From Muribaculum sp. (GTDB lineage: Bacteria > Bacillota > Clostridia > Lachnospirales > Lachnospiraceae), in contig JAMPGV010000008.1 of assembly GCA_023663735.1 (NCBI GenBank), positions 1 through 55,779 on the forward strand: 55,779 nt of DNA, given 5' to 3'. Shown here in pieces: positions 1 through 8,390 of this stretch. The position numbers and the translations under genes were made by a program. Position 1 is the stretch's first letter. The number at the start of each line of letters is the position of its first letter. The notes beneath the pieces were generated by a model. The model had not been told where the DNA came from. It made no database searches and saw nothing but the letters and a program-made list of their open reading frames with translations.

Positions 1-828
1 CTATACCGTCGAAAATAAAATGCGTTTCCCGTCTACCATAAAGTGCCGCGTTACAATATGCCGGCTGACCTGCACCAGATTTACCCCTGTTCTCTCAATG
101 TCGGCATCCATCATCTTCCCAGCCAGCTGATGAGCGCCTGTCCGTACAGCCAGTTTTACCGCGGTATCCAGCTGCATACTCCGCCCGCTTGCAAAATCAA
201 TGGTCCGCAGACCGCTCTTTGCAAGGGCATGTACCGTATCATACACTACTTTCTCCTTACTGAACGCCCCTGTGCAGATCTTAATCATTGCCTTGTCCAG
301 CTCCCGCTTGTAGAGGTTCTCCATCTTCTCAAAACCAAGCATATTCTTGAAGCCAGTGGTCTGTGTCAGGTTTGCCAGTTCCTCTGCCGTCTGTCGGTTG
401 ATTCCCTCTATAAGCTGTGGCAGATAGGAATGGTCTGTGATCACTTTCCCGCCCTCCTTCCAGAGATTCAGGTTGTCCAGCCGGGACAGCTCCCCCGCAT
501 TCTCCATTACCTCCCTGCCAGCGATCTGGGCAGACTTCAAAATGCCTTTTAATAAACGCTTGACCTCCCGCTTATGATCCAGCGTATTTTTAGCCACATT
601 TTTTCTGAATTCCGGCGTGGCGTTTAGGATCTTCATGGCTTCCCTGCGGATTCTGGCCGGACTGAATCCCAGCTTCTGTAACTTTGCCGCCTCCAGCTCC
701 GCGGTGCGTGAATAGGAAAGAGACTCCGATATTCGCTTTGCCACATCCACGATCACTTCCTGCTCTAAATATTGGAACAGCGGCACCAGTGCGTCAGAAA
801 TAACCTCCAGCTGCTCATCCGTCAGCAT
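1..828 (-). CDS. Phage minor capsid protein 2-like (possibly C-terminally truncated)
   Basis: A 275-residue helical protein starting LTDEQLEVI, directly downstream of the portal gene, which is the usual place of the minor capsid protein 2 family (head morphogenesis, inside or at the portal vertex). A ribosome site GGGTGG precedes the ATG. The C-terminal stretch VQVSRHIVTRHFMVDGK resembles the conserved His/Arg...GK segment seen near the middle of this family. The stop codon TAG occupies exactly the first three bases of the window, a few residues after that segment, whereas family members usually continue for a further 100 or so residues. It may be a genuine short form, a frameshifted gene, or one piece of a split gene; the bases left of the window are needed to decide. 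The family call is from memory and moderate. Confidence 0.6.
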   Translation of the reverse strand: MLTDEQLEVISDALVPLFQYLEQEVIVDVAKRISESLSYSRTAELEAAKLQKLGFSPARIRREAMKILNATPEFRKNVAKNTLDHKREVKRLLKGILKSAQIAGREVMENAGELSRLDNLNLWKEGGKVITDHSYLPQLIEGINRQTAEELANLTQTTGFKNMLGFEKMENLYKRELDKAMIKICTGAFSKEKVVYDTVHALAKSGLRTIDFASGRSMQLDTAVKLAVRTGAHQLAGKMMDADIERTGVNLVQVSRHIVTRHFMVDGKRILFSTV

Positions 829-857
829 CGCTCCACCCTATCCTTTCCTACTTGCGT

Positions 858-2249
858 TCAGTCTTCCGCTTCTCCGTCTGTGTCGGTCTTTTCCGTCTCC
901 TGCTGCCTAAGTACGATCTCTTTTGCTTCGTCCTCCGTCATCGTATAGGCATCCATCAAATACCAGATCAACAGCTCCGGAATGTCAAATGTGGTAGCGT
1001 CATTCCTCTTGCGCTCCAGTTCAGTCTCACGGTCGGAAATATAGCTGTCGTCAAATTCCACCAGAATCTCACTGTCCACATCAAATGCAGTGCCTTGATA
1101 AGTATTGGAAAACCACAGAACCGCGCGGCAGATGTCCCTGATATATTCAGTGGCCTCCTGTCTCTGGCGGTTCAGCTCCTGCATCTGATCCTGCCGTTCG
1201 CCGATGTACTGTGTGGCCGTGGTGATCTGACCATTCTCGAAGCTGTATTTCTTCGTCCCATACCCAAACATCATTGACAGCAGGGATAACGTCAGTTCAA
1301 AAGACTTTGTAATCTCATCGATCCGGATGATGGGATTGTATTCCTCTATCACATCTTTTCCTTCCGGCAGCTTCTCTCCCAGCATGACGAAAATCTTTTT
1401 GATCTGCTCATTGGGTGTGATGGGCTGCCCGTTTTCATCGAATTTGCACAGTGCCTCGTTTATAAGCACCAGCTTGTCCGCCTTGTCCAAATCCCCGAAC
1501 AAAACATGAAAGCACAGATCCAGCGCCTTAAACATGGGAATTGCGTTCCACAACTTGGGCAGACCGTAACCCAGCATATTGTCAAGGTTGTTCGTCTCCG
1601 CAATGCGCATGACGCCAAAAGGCTTCACGTCCCCCAGCTGCACCGTCACGGCCTCCGCCGGTATCTCTGTCCCCACTTTGTCAAACACATGCGTTTCCGC
1701 GGTGTAACGCCCCGCCTCATCCAAGGTGAACATCACCAGCGTAGTTCTCTTTTCTCCCTTTTGGAGTCCTGATCCGGAGAACGCTGCCTCGATTACCACA
1801 TCATCCTCCACAGTCAGCGGTAGGAAAGACTCCGCAGACACATAGTTCAGCCGAATTTTTCCGCCATGCGCCGTGCCGTCATCCATGATCGTTGCATTGT
1901 CTACCCTTATGTAACAGGCCACGGTTCCATGCGCTGACGTCTGCTCCAGCTGTTTCCGATACTGCGTCTGGAATCTGCTGGCCTTAAGAATCTCCTGTAC
2001 TTTGTCATTCTGACCGCCCGTCCCTGCATTGATCTCAATAATCTCACAGAGATTTGCATCATCGGCACAGCAGCGCTTCGCAAAGTTCAGGCGGTTCAGT
2101 TCATAAGGCGTTCCCTGTACCGTATGTCTGCAGTGAAACTCTGTCTCCCTGTTCGCGTACCAGTCATCACAAACCCGGATGATATCCATGGCTTTGTCGT
2201 TGACGGTATATCCTTTGGCCATCAAAAATGCCTTTACACAGTTTTCCAT
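858..2249 (-). CDS. Phage portal protein (SPP1 gp6-like)
   Basis: Portal protein of 463 residues forming the ring at one capsid vertex through which DNA is packaged and the tail attaches. The order terS-terL-portal-minor capsid and the internal pattern (N-terminal helix, AHGTVACYIRVDNA segment, long C-terminal helices with QMQELNRQRQEATEYI) fit the SPP1-type portal family (PF05133). I place the start at the ATG at 2249 because AAGGAGGAG lies directly upstream. The frame stays open to a TTG at 2276, but that codon overlaps the end of the terminase gene and has no ribosome site. It is followed after 29 bp by the minor capsid gene, so the two are probably co-transcribed. Confidence 0.85.
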   Translation of the reverse strand: MENCVKAFLMAKGYTVNDKAMDIIRVCDDWYANRETEFHCRHTVQGTPYELNRLNFAKRCCADDANLCEIIEINAGTGGQNDKVQEILKASRFQTQYRKQLEQTSAHGTVACYIRVDNATIMDDGTAHGGKIRLNYVSAESFLPLTVEDDVVIEAAFSGSGLQKGEKRTTLVMFTLDEAGRYTAETHVFDKVGTEIPAEAVTVQLGDVKPFGVMRIAETNNLDNMLGYGLPKLWNAIPMFKALDLCFHVLFGDLDKADKLVLINEALCKFDENGQPITPNEQIKKIFVMLGEKLPEGKDVIEEYNPIIRIDEITKSFELTLSLLSMMFGYGTKKYSFENGQITTATQYIGERQDQMQELNRQRQEATEYIRDICRAVLWFSNTYQGTAFDVDSEILVEFDDSYISDRETELERKRNDATTFDIPELLIWYLMDAYTMTEDEAKEIVLRQQETEKTDTDGEAED

Positions 2250-2265
2250 ACACTCCTCCTTGTTT

Positions 2266-3591
2266 TTATCTGTCAAGCTCTATGAAATCCTTAAAAGTCA
2301 ACATTGTATAACACAGACAGTCCCACCAGTCATTGCAGTTCCCGATATTTTTGTCCTCCGGCCGATCCGGATGATCCTCGTCCCACCGAAGGGATGCAAT
2401 GGCCTTCCGGATATTTGTACACCGCTGATTAATTTTTAACCTGCCTGTATTGAGCAGCAGGTCTATCATTTTGGGACGCTCCGCCACTTCATTCTTGGTG
2501 CATCCGGCTATATTGCGGTGTCGCAGTCCCGCCTCCTTGGCCGCGCTGATCAGGGAATTGATCATCGTAGGGCTTGCAGAATCCGGGAAAATCCAATCGA
2601 CGCGTCCATAACTTTTTACACACTTTATATAAAATTCTATAAACTTCCTGCAGATCGCCGCCGCGTCAATATCATCTGTCAGCGGCAGGGAATCCTCCTC
2701 CAGCACACGGATCAGGTGGTAGTTCTGTTGGTATCCTGACAGGCAAAACGTAGTCTTTGATCCGCTGCCGCCAAAATCAATTCCCATGACCAATTTGCTG
2801 AAGCCCTCACGCACTCTTCCATCCGGCGCGAAAACCTCCTCGTCTTTAAACAGATACGGAGCATCGTCCTCCGCAAAATACCTGAAGATCAGTCCGCTGG
2901 CCAGCACCCATAACCCCTGTATGAACCGATCATAGAACACGCCTTTGTACCTCCTCTCATACCGCTCCAAAACCTCCTTTGACAGCGACAAATTGTCAAG
3001 CATGGTAAAGTGGATGCGGATGAGATTCTTTTCTGCCAGACAGTCAATCCACTTTGTCTTGAAATAATGGTCCGGTCCTTCCGGATTGCAGTTGAACCAG
3101 ATCTTTGATCCTCTGACGGAACATCTTGCCGTTGCCTGATTGACAAAAGACTCCGGCATCAGCGCAACTTCGTCTAACAACAGCCCTGCAAGCGTGATTC
3201 CCTGAATTAAATCCTGTGACCCCTCATCCTTTCCTCCAAACAGGAAAAAGCAGTTTTTGTGTCGTCCGTCAAAAATTTCAAGATAGTTTTCTGAACGGTG
3301 TTCTACAATTCTATACCCTATACTCTGCAACTGCCGCTTGAGCGGCGCAATTATGTTACGCCTAGCTGACTGTACCGTCTTGCCGCATATGGCCAGATTT
3401 TCGCCATTAAAGGTCTCCATCGCCCACAGCACAAAAGACAATCCCATTGCGGTTGTCTTGCCGCTCCTGATGGCTCCGTCGCATATGATGCCGTCCTTGC
3501 CAGCATAGGGACTTTGGGGCATCCACCATTCCAGAACTATCCTTTGCTTTAAACTGAATTTGGAAAACTTGAACTCAGCTGCCCTCTTCAA
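2266..3591 (-). CDS. terL: Phage terminase large subunit
   Basis: ATP-driven DNA packaging motor and headful/site nuclease, 441 residues. Walker A is visible as GAIRSGKT (about residues 39-46) and Walker B as LLLDEVAL (about 136-143). The C-terminal nuclease region begins at MGIDFGGSG with its first acidic residue. This layout matches the PBSX/Terminase_3 type. The start is TTG at 3591, inside the 3' end of terS (17-bp overlap), with AAGGAGG 12 nt upstream; no ATG occurs before the ATPase domain, so TTG is needed. The overlap suggests translational coupling of the two terminase subunits. Confidence 0.92.
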   Translation of the reverse strand: MKRAAEFKFSKFSLKQRIVLEWWMPQSPYAGKDGIICDGAIRSGKTTAMGLSFVLWAMETFNGENLAICGKTVQSARRNIIAPLKRQLQSIGYRIVEHRSENYLEIFDGRHKNCFFLFGGKDEGSQDLIQGITLAGLLLDEVALMPESFVNQATARCSVRGSKIWFNCNPEGPDHYFKTKWIDCLAEKNLIRIHFTMLDNLSLSKEVLERYERRYKGVFYDRFIQGLWVLASGLIFRYFAEDDAPYLFKDEEVFAPDGRVREGFSKLVMGIDFGGSGSKTTFCLSGYQQNYHLIRVLEEDSLPLTDDIDAAAICRKFIEFYIKCVKSYGRVDWIFPDSASPTMINSLISAAKEAGLRHRNIAGCTKNEVAERPKMIDLLLNTGRLKINQRCTNIRKAIASLRWDEDHPDRPEDKNIGNCNDWWDCLCYTMLTFKDFIELDR

Positions 3592-4060
3592 TGATTCCTG
3601 ACGCCTCCTTAAACGTTTCCCCGGCCTGTTCTTTCAGAGCATCCATAAATCCAGATGATGCATATTCTATGGTGTCTTCTACCGTGCGTTTGTCGCGCCA
3701 ATCTTCCGCTTTCCGGTTCTTCAGCCAGAAGATCTGCGCCGTGGTGTCTGGCACCACATGCTTTATTGTCACCTTCCGCTTCACCAGAAAACCCTTTTCG
3801 TATTCTTCCGAAACCTCTTCATAGTCATATCCCAACGCTCTCTTCAACAGGGCATTCTCAACTTGCGTATCAACTACTTCTTTGCCCTTTTTTAGGGACT
3901 CCGAAATCTCCGGATATTTTTTCTTCCACTCGTACAGCGTGGATAGGGCAATTCCCATATTGTGGGCGATCTGCTCATCAGTCAGTCCGTTGCGCGCATA
4001 GGCTTCCAGCAGTATTAAATTGTCAGGTTCCAGCCACTTCCGGTATTTACCTGCTGCCAT
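3575..4060 (-). CDS. terS: Phage terminase small subunit
   Basis: DNA-recognition subunit of the packaging terminase, 161 residues. An N-terminal helix-turn-helix is visible (NGLTDEQIAHNMGIALSTLYEW, about 25-46), followed by an oligomerisation region with KRALGYDYEEV, typical of this family in Firmicute phages. The ATG at 4060 has AAGGAGG at a good distance. It is the first gene of the packaging operon and lies just after a strong transcription terminator. Confidence 0.88.
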   Translation of the reverse strand: MAAGKYRKWLEPDNLILLEAYARNGLTDEQIAHNMGIALSTLYEWKKKYPEISESLKKGKEVVDTQVENALLKRALGYDYEEVSEEYEKGFLVKRKVTIKHVVPDTTAQIFWLKNRKAEDWRDKRTVEDTIEYASSGFMDALKEQAGETFKEASGIIEEGS

Positions 4061-4080
4061 GCCGCCCTCCTTTATGGATT

Positions 4081-4122
4081 AAAAAAGAGCCTGTGTGCGG
4101 ATTGCTCCGCATATAGGCTCTT
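4081..4122 (-). terminator. Intrinsic terminator between early and late phage genes
   Basis: Arms AAGAGCCT...TGCGG (4085-4100) and CCGCA...AGGCTCTT (4107-4122) pair around a 6-nt loop with one internal three-base mismatch. On the minus strand the stem is followed by six U. It lies directly upstream of terS, so leftward transcription of the regulator genes should stop here unless antiterminated. Confidence 0.8.
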
Positions 4123-4185
4123 GGCTCTTTGGGTCTGTGTTATTTGATTTTATTATACCTATTGGTTTTGTGGCCGTCAAATGAT

Positions 4186-4515
4186 TTATGGCGGCAGCAG
4201 GGATAGAACCTGCTGCCGCTCCTCCAGCTCCTGAATCGTCACCACATTTTTAAACCGCTCCAACTCCCCCAGCATGTGGCTGATGATTGCCTCTCTTGAG
4301 GCTTCCGTGGGACGGTAGGTGCGGCTCAATACCTTGCCGCTGTGCGTGATGCCAGCCACTTCCACCAGCTTGGCTCGCAGGAGCTTTCTGAGTACGGCGG
4401 TTACGGTACTCTGGGTCAGGCCTGTTACTGCATCCACGATCTCCGTTGCCATCATGGGCTTGTCCGTACCCCACAGGATGTCTAATACATCTAATTCTCT
4501 TGCACTCATGCTCAT
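4186..4515 (-). CDS. BlaI/MecI-like winged-helix regulator (phage)
   Basis: A 109-residue protein with the penicillinase-repressor-type winged helix: LDVLDILWGTDKPMMATEI, then TQSTVTAVLRKLLRAKLV (recognition helix), then a wing ending in SRTYRPTEASREAI. No proteolytic sensor (BlaR-type) gene is nearby, so here it is probably a stand-alone phage regulator of unknown target. The start ATG has GGAGG upstream. It overlaps the preceding gene by 4 bp (ATGA), so the two are translationally coupled. Confidence 0.75.
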   Translation of the reverse strand: MSMSARELDVLDILWGTDKPMMATEIVDAVTGLTQSTVTAVLRKLLRAKLVEVAGITHSGKVLSRTYRPTEASREAIISHMLGELERFKNVVTIQELEERQQVLSLLPP

Positions 4516-4853
4516 ATGGTTTCCTCCTCTACTCCTGCTGCCGGGGCGCTGTCACGGCGCTTCAGCGGCTTTCCCGTCATGCATCCACAGACCATCCGGT
4601 CTGCTTTTCTGGTCTCACAATAATTTTTGAATGCGCAGTCAATACAATCTATATGCCGCGTCCTCTGCTGCTCCATTGCCGCCCTGCATTCCTCCACCGT
4701 GCCGATTTCCCGGTATTTCTGGATCTCCTCAAGGGCGGATATGGCCGCCTTCAGCATCTCCTCGTCGTCGCGGCTGGTGATCTGGTCTCCGTACTGGATC
4801 TGTCCCTCTGTAATCATGTCTTCCAAGTATTCTTTTGCTTCCTGTTCTGTCAT
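4512..4853 (-). CDS. Hypothetical phage protein with cysteine cluster
   Basis: A 113-residue protein. The N-terminal half is acidic and helical (MTEQEAKEYLEDMI), then comes IGTVEECRAAMEQQ, which I know as a recurrent stretch in Lachnospiraceae phage proteins. The C-terminal half holds Cys at CIDCAFKNYC and VCGC, which could bind a metal or an Fe-S cluster. GAAGGAG precedes the ATG. Function unknown; it is coupled to the BlaI-like gene. Confidence 0.6.
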   Translation of the reverse strand: MTEQEAKEYLEDMITEGQIQYGDQITSRDDEEMLKAAISALEEIQKYREIGTVEECRAAMEQQRTRHIDCIDCAFKNYCETRKADRMVCGCMTGKPLKRRDSAPAAGVEEETI

Positions 4854-4914
4854 GGCTTTTCTCCTTCTTTTTCAAAACAAACCCTGCATTTGCGGGTGAG
4901 CTACGCCCTCAGTT

Positions 4915-5529
4915 TTACAAAATTCTCGTCCCTTCCAGATATTTCCAAAAATCCGCTTCTTCCCCGTCGTTTTCTGTCGGTTTCCTGATTCCTGTCATAA
5001 GATAACAGACATTATTCCCCCAATACATAAACGGTGCCGTCGGGCAAGTCGTGACCGGACCGATCGGTTCAATTTCGCCGGCTTCGGCGTCAATCGCGTC
5101 CGGATCTATCAGGTCCATAAATATTTCATTAATGGCCACGACGTGCAGCGTCGCCGGCTCCTGAAGAAAACGGATCATCTTGCTGCCCTGCTGCCTTAAA
5201 AGCTTCGTAACGTGGAAATGACAGTTACACTTTTGGAAAGCTTCCGGAAGATTGACTATTTCCTTCTGCTCAATTTCGTACTGGTTCCCGCCGTCCTTGA
5301 ACGCTGTGAACACTTCAGACTCGGCAGGAAGATCGCCGCATAATTCGATGATCGCCGCTTTCGCTTCTTTTGCCATTTTCCCGGCATGGAACCACATCAC
5401 CCACCAGCCGGAGGAAACATAATAGCCTTCCGGATGCGTTTCGCTTTCTGCCGTGTGTCCTACCGTAAGCCCGAAGACTTTATAGGCGTCCTTAAACAGA
5501 CGCTTCAAAACCGTTTGTTTGAAAAACAT
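4915..5529 (-). CDS. Hypothetical phage protein
   Basis: A 204-residue soluble protein of mixed composition. I chose the second ATG (5529, MFFKQTVLKR) because GGGAG lies 9 nt upstream, whereas the first ATG (5538) abuts that same site. It contains GYYVSSGWWVMWFHAGK and a His/Cys-containing CNCHFHV segment; no catalytic motif is recognised. Its place among accessory genes of the leftward operon says only that it is phage-encoded. Confidence 0.6.
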   Translation of the reverse strand: MFFKQTVLKRLFKDAYKVFGLTVGHTAESETHPEGYYVSSGWWVMWFHAGKMAKEAKAAIIELCGDLPAESEVFTAFKDGGNQYEIEQKEIVNLPEAFQKCNCHFHVTKLLRQQGSKMIRFLQEPATLHVVAINEIFMDLIDPDAIDAEAGEIEPIGPVTTCPTAPFMYWGNNVCYLMTGIRKPTENDGEEADFWKYLEGTRIL

Positions 5530-5577
5530 GCCTTCCATCTCCCTTCTTTCTGTTTGCGTTACAAATTGCTGTTACTG

Positions 5578-6294
5578 TTACTCCGGCTTGCCGCACCGTT
5601 CAAACGATATGACCCAGACCCAAGGATTCCGTTCCCAGCCGAGTTCTCCAAGTTCTTCCGGTTTGAGCGTGGCGTCCCAAATGCCCTTAAACTGCTCTCT
5701 GGCCTGTCTATATGCGTTTTCCGGATCATTAAAGGCCTCCGGGCGCAGCGCCACGCCCTCCGCCAGAAAATCATCCAGCGTCATACTCTGCAGCCTCTCC
5801 ACCCGCACGTCTTTGACCCGCAGCCAGATCCGGGCGGCTTCTCTGGGCATATGGATCGACGGTCTCCACGTGATCCTTTCCGGATCCCTGCAGCCTGCCC
5901 GGTGTATAAAACAGCCCTCCGACAGGCTCTCCCCGTCGTCATACTCTATCGCCTGTGTGCCGCGGCATGGCGGATCGTTCTCCGGCCTCCTGTGGGGTCC
6001 GTCACAATCTATGCATGTCCGAAACGCCCATGTCTCCCGAACATACAGGATGTCCCCCGGCTTCCATGACGTGTTTGCGGCGCGCACTAATCTCATGGAC
6101 CATTCCTCCAGCTCCTTGGGGATGCTCTGCGGAGTGGCTCCCTCCTCCCCCAGCGCGGCCAGCACTGCGGCATCATAAAGGTCTTGGGGGCTGTATTTGA
6201 TACGCCGTCTCGTGGCCGTCTTGTTGTATGGCGGCTCCCGCAGGATTGCCTCCACCATGGCCGTGTTAAATAAAATGGGTAAAATTCTACTCAT
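5578..6294 (-). CDS. ASCH-like phage protein
   Basis: A 238-residue protein of a type common in phages: ILFNTAMVEAI near the start, TATRRRIKY, GDILYVRETW, and RPSIHMPREAARIWLRV, followed by a helical tail. This pattern is that of ASCH-like (PUA-fold) proteins, thought to bind RNA or modified nucleic acid; the exact role in phages is not known. Cys residues (CIDCDG) may bind metal. The start ATG has AGGAGGG upstream. The middle motifs make the family call fairly sure, the function not. Confidence 0.65.
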   Translation of the reverse strand: MSRILPILFNTAMVEAILREPPYNKTATRRRIKYSPQDLYDAAVLAALGEEGATPQSIPKELEEWSMRLVRAANTSWKPGDILYVRETWAFRTCIDCDGPHRRPENDPPCRGTQAIEYDDGESLSEGCFIHRAGCRDPERITWRPSIHMPREAARIWLRVKDVRVERLQSMTLDDFLAEGVALRPEAFNDPENAYRQAREQFKGIWDATLKPEELGELGWERNPWVWVISFERCGKPE

Positions 6295-6309
6295 AAGCCT
6301 GTTTCCTCC

Positions 6310-6477
6310 CTATAACTCCTTTCCTCTCCCGCACGGGATCTGTCCATGCTTCCGGATGTATTCCAGATGGTACGGCACCCGCCGACCGGCTGCTGCCGCC
6401 GCTTCGCTGATATTCTTGACATAATCTTCGTATCGGATCTCTTTCGCTGTCCTGATGTTTGCCTTGTGTGGTTCCAA
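6310..6477 (-). CDS. Small phage protein, TTG start
   Basis: A 55-residue ORF beginning TTG-GAA-CCA with AAAGGAG 6 nt upstream. The product starts MEPHKANIRTAKEIRYEDYV and ends in HGQIPCGRGKEL. The composition (charged helix, then short basic tail) looks like a real protein, and it fills the gap between the ASCH-like and HNH-like genes. The frame is open further upstream but no ribosome site supports a longer form. Function unknown. Confidence 0.5.
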   Translation of the reverse strand: MEPHKANIRTAKEIRYEDYVKNISEAAAAAGRRVPYHLEYIRKHGQIPCGRGKEL

Positions 6478-6559
6478 AATTCTCCTTTCCGGCGTCCGCG
6501 CACCTGCGGACGCCTGTCTGTTATTTCGTGATATACTAATCCCCTCCGGGACCGGAAGG

Positions 6560-6862
6560 TCAAAAATAACTGCGGCCGAAGATCCGCATCCACTCTTCGT
6601 GCGTATGAATCTGCTCAAAGGCTTCCTGCGCCTTGCGCTGAAGCAATCTGGCCAGCTCATGGTTGTTATGTACTGCCATGGGGCCGATCTCGTGATGCTG
6701 CAGACACAGGTACACTTTTAAACCGTACCGCTCCGAGAGTCTTCGTCCTGCCGTGCCAAATATGACGTGGTGTTCCTGCGTGGTGCGGCGGGCATGATCC
6801 TTGTTTAGTAACATGCATAGATAGCAGGTGCCGTCTCTTTTTTCATGAAGAATACTTTTCAT
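6560..6862 (-). CDS. HNH/treble-clef-like phage protein
   Basis: A 100-residue protein with CYLC near the N-terminus, then TQEHHVIFGTAGRR and LCLQHH...HNNHE. This Cys/His spacing is that of a small treble-clef (HNH-like) domain found beside phage replication genes; it may be a nuclease or a recombination accessory factor. The start overlaps the end of the next upstream gene by 20 bp. Domain call from pattern memory; activity not shown. Confidence 0.6.
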   Translation of the reverse strand: MKSILHEKRDGTCYLCMLLNKDHARRTTQEHHVIFGTAGRRLSERYGLKVYLCLQHHEIGPMAVHNNHELARLLQRKAQEAFEQIHTHEEWMRIFGRSYF

Positions 6863-8360
6863 TGAGCATCCTCTCCAGCGCTGCCGCCACGTTTACTGCG
6901 CTTTCATATGCAAGGCGCAAGGATTCTTCACCTACTTTGCCCGTCTCCAGATCTTCCGCTTCACATATTGCGTTGAAGAATGAATTCAGAAATGATGCAT
7001 CCTCTGCTGCATCATCCCACAGCAAGTGCCAATCGACTTCTGCTGCCGGATGCTCCTCCGGATCGTCCCCGGCGCCGCTCACCCCATGATTTGCTTCACG
7101 TCCTCCGCCCGCTGCAGCTCCAGCGCCCTCATGGTACTCTGATACCGTGTTCTCGGCCCCCGCATCCTGTCCGGGTTCCACATCATTTCCAAGATCTCCT
7201 GTTCCATCTGGCATTCCAGCGTGATCTGCGCTCTCCCCTGATTTTCCATTGCTTCCGTTTCCCTCCTCGTCTGCGTCTGCTGCATCCTGCGCCGTCTTCA
7301 CGGCTGCTGCCGCGGCTTCCTTTCCTTCTCCGTCTCCGGGACTTCCACCGTCCGTCTCATTCTTGTCCGGCAGATACTCCGGATAGTCCGCCACCTCCAT
7401 CTGGCCGGGGATCTCCGGTTCTTCCTGCGGTTTGAGCGCTTCCTTCGTATGTTCTGTCTCCTGTTCCTGCACCTCCGCCGTGCTGGTGTCCCCGTCTTTT
7501 TCCTCTTTCTGTTGCGACGTCGCAACAGAGTCCTCCAAGCCTTGATCTGTCAAAGCAGGAGCGGTTTTTTGTACAGTCTCTTCCGAAGTGATTTTTGCCT
7601 CGCTGTCAGTATTTCCGCCGCCGTAAAAGTCCCTCCATACATCCGGGTTCCTGCACGCTCCATAGATGCGGTAAACGTCGTTTAGAAGCTCCGGCCACGT
7701 CAGGCTTAGGGGTTCCGGCTGGGTCAGCAGTTTGTATTTGATTCCGGTGTTCCAGTCGTATAGGAAGAGGAACACGATGCCCTTTTTGTGGGATGCCTGT
7801 CCTGACGGATTCATCCGCTCCGCGGCCTCCTTGTATTTGGGCGGTTCCTGCTCCAGATCTTTCATGATCCCGTCCAGCATCTCTGCACGCGTCCGGAAAA
7901 AATCGATCAGGCATTTTTCCAACGGTGTCCGTTCTCCAGCTCCGGTCTCAGTCTCTTCCCGCGGTGCATCCTGTTTGACAAATTTTTTTAGTTCCCGGAT
8001 CTCCTTAATGGTTGTCTTATCTGTAATCATCCGGATATCGCTGTCAGACATCGTCAGCATCTCGGCCAGTTTTGAGGATGAAAAACCCTTATATTCTTCT
8101 TTCAGTTCCAGTGAATTGCCTCCCTCGCTGTATTTCTCGTTGATTGCGATAAATCGGCTCACGGTGCTTTCGCTGAGTCCGTATTCTTTCATGGCAAATT
8201 CAAAGATATCCGAAGCGCCGTCATACATGCCGGAGTCCCGGATCTGTTTCAGCCGGTATCCTATGTAGACAAAATTGCTGGCTGTTTCACTCAGTTTCCG
8301 CCGGATGTCTTCTTTCCATTGCATCCATTCGTCCAGTGTGATCTGTGTGTATTCGTCCAT
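6843..8360 (-). CDS. Phage HTH protein with long acidic tail
   Basis: A 505-residue protein. Residues 1-130 are helical and contain YGLSESTVSRFIAINEKYS, a helix-turn-helix of the ParB/KorB type, and FSSSKLAEMLTMSDSDI, a second HTH-like unit. The region about 260-430 is low complexity, rich in Glu, Asp, Gly and Ala, and probably disordered. The C-terminus is again helical. It likely binds DNA during replication or regulation; no catalytic motif is seen. GAGGAAA precedes the ATG. Confidence 0.6.
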   Translation of the reverse strand: MDEYTQITLDEWMQWKEDIRRKLSETASNFVYIGYRLKQIRDSGMYDGASDIFEFAMKEYGLSESTVSRFIAINEKYSEGGNSLELKEEYKGFSSSKLAEMLTMSDSDIRMITDKTTIKEIRELKKFVKQDAPREETETGAGERTPLEKCLIDFFRTRAEMLDGIMKDLEQEPPKYKEAAERMNPSGQASHKKGIVFLFLYDWNTGIKYKLLTQPEPLSLTWPELLNDVYRIYGACRNPDVWRDFYGGGNTDSEAKITSEETVQKTAPALTDQGLEDSVATSQQKEEKDGDTSTAEVQEQETEHTKEALKPQEEPEIPGQMEVADYPEYLPDKNETDGGSPGDGEGKEAAAAAVKTAQDAADADEEGNGSNGKSGESADHAGMPDGTGDLGNDVEPGQDAGAENTVSEYHEGAGAAAGGGREANHGVSGAGDDPEEHPAAEVDWHLLWDDAAEDASFLNSFFNAICEAEDLETGKVGEESLRLAYESAVNVAAALERMLNEKYSS

Positions 8361-8390
8361 ATTTCCTCACTTTCCGCCCAACGGGCATAT

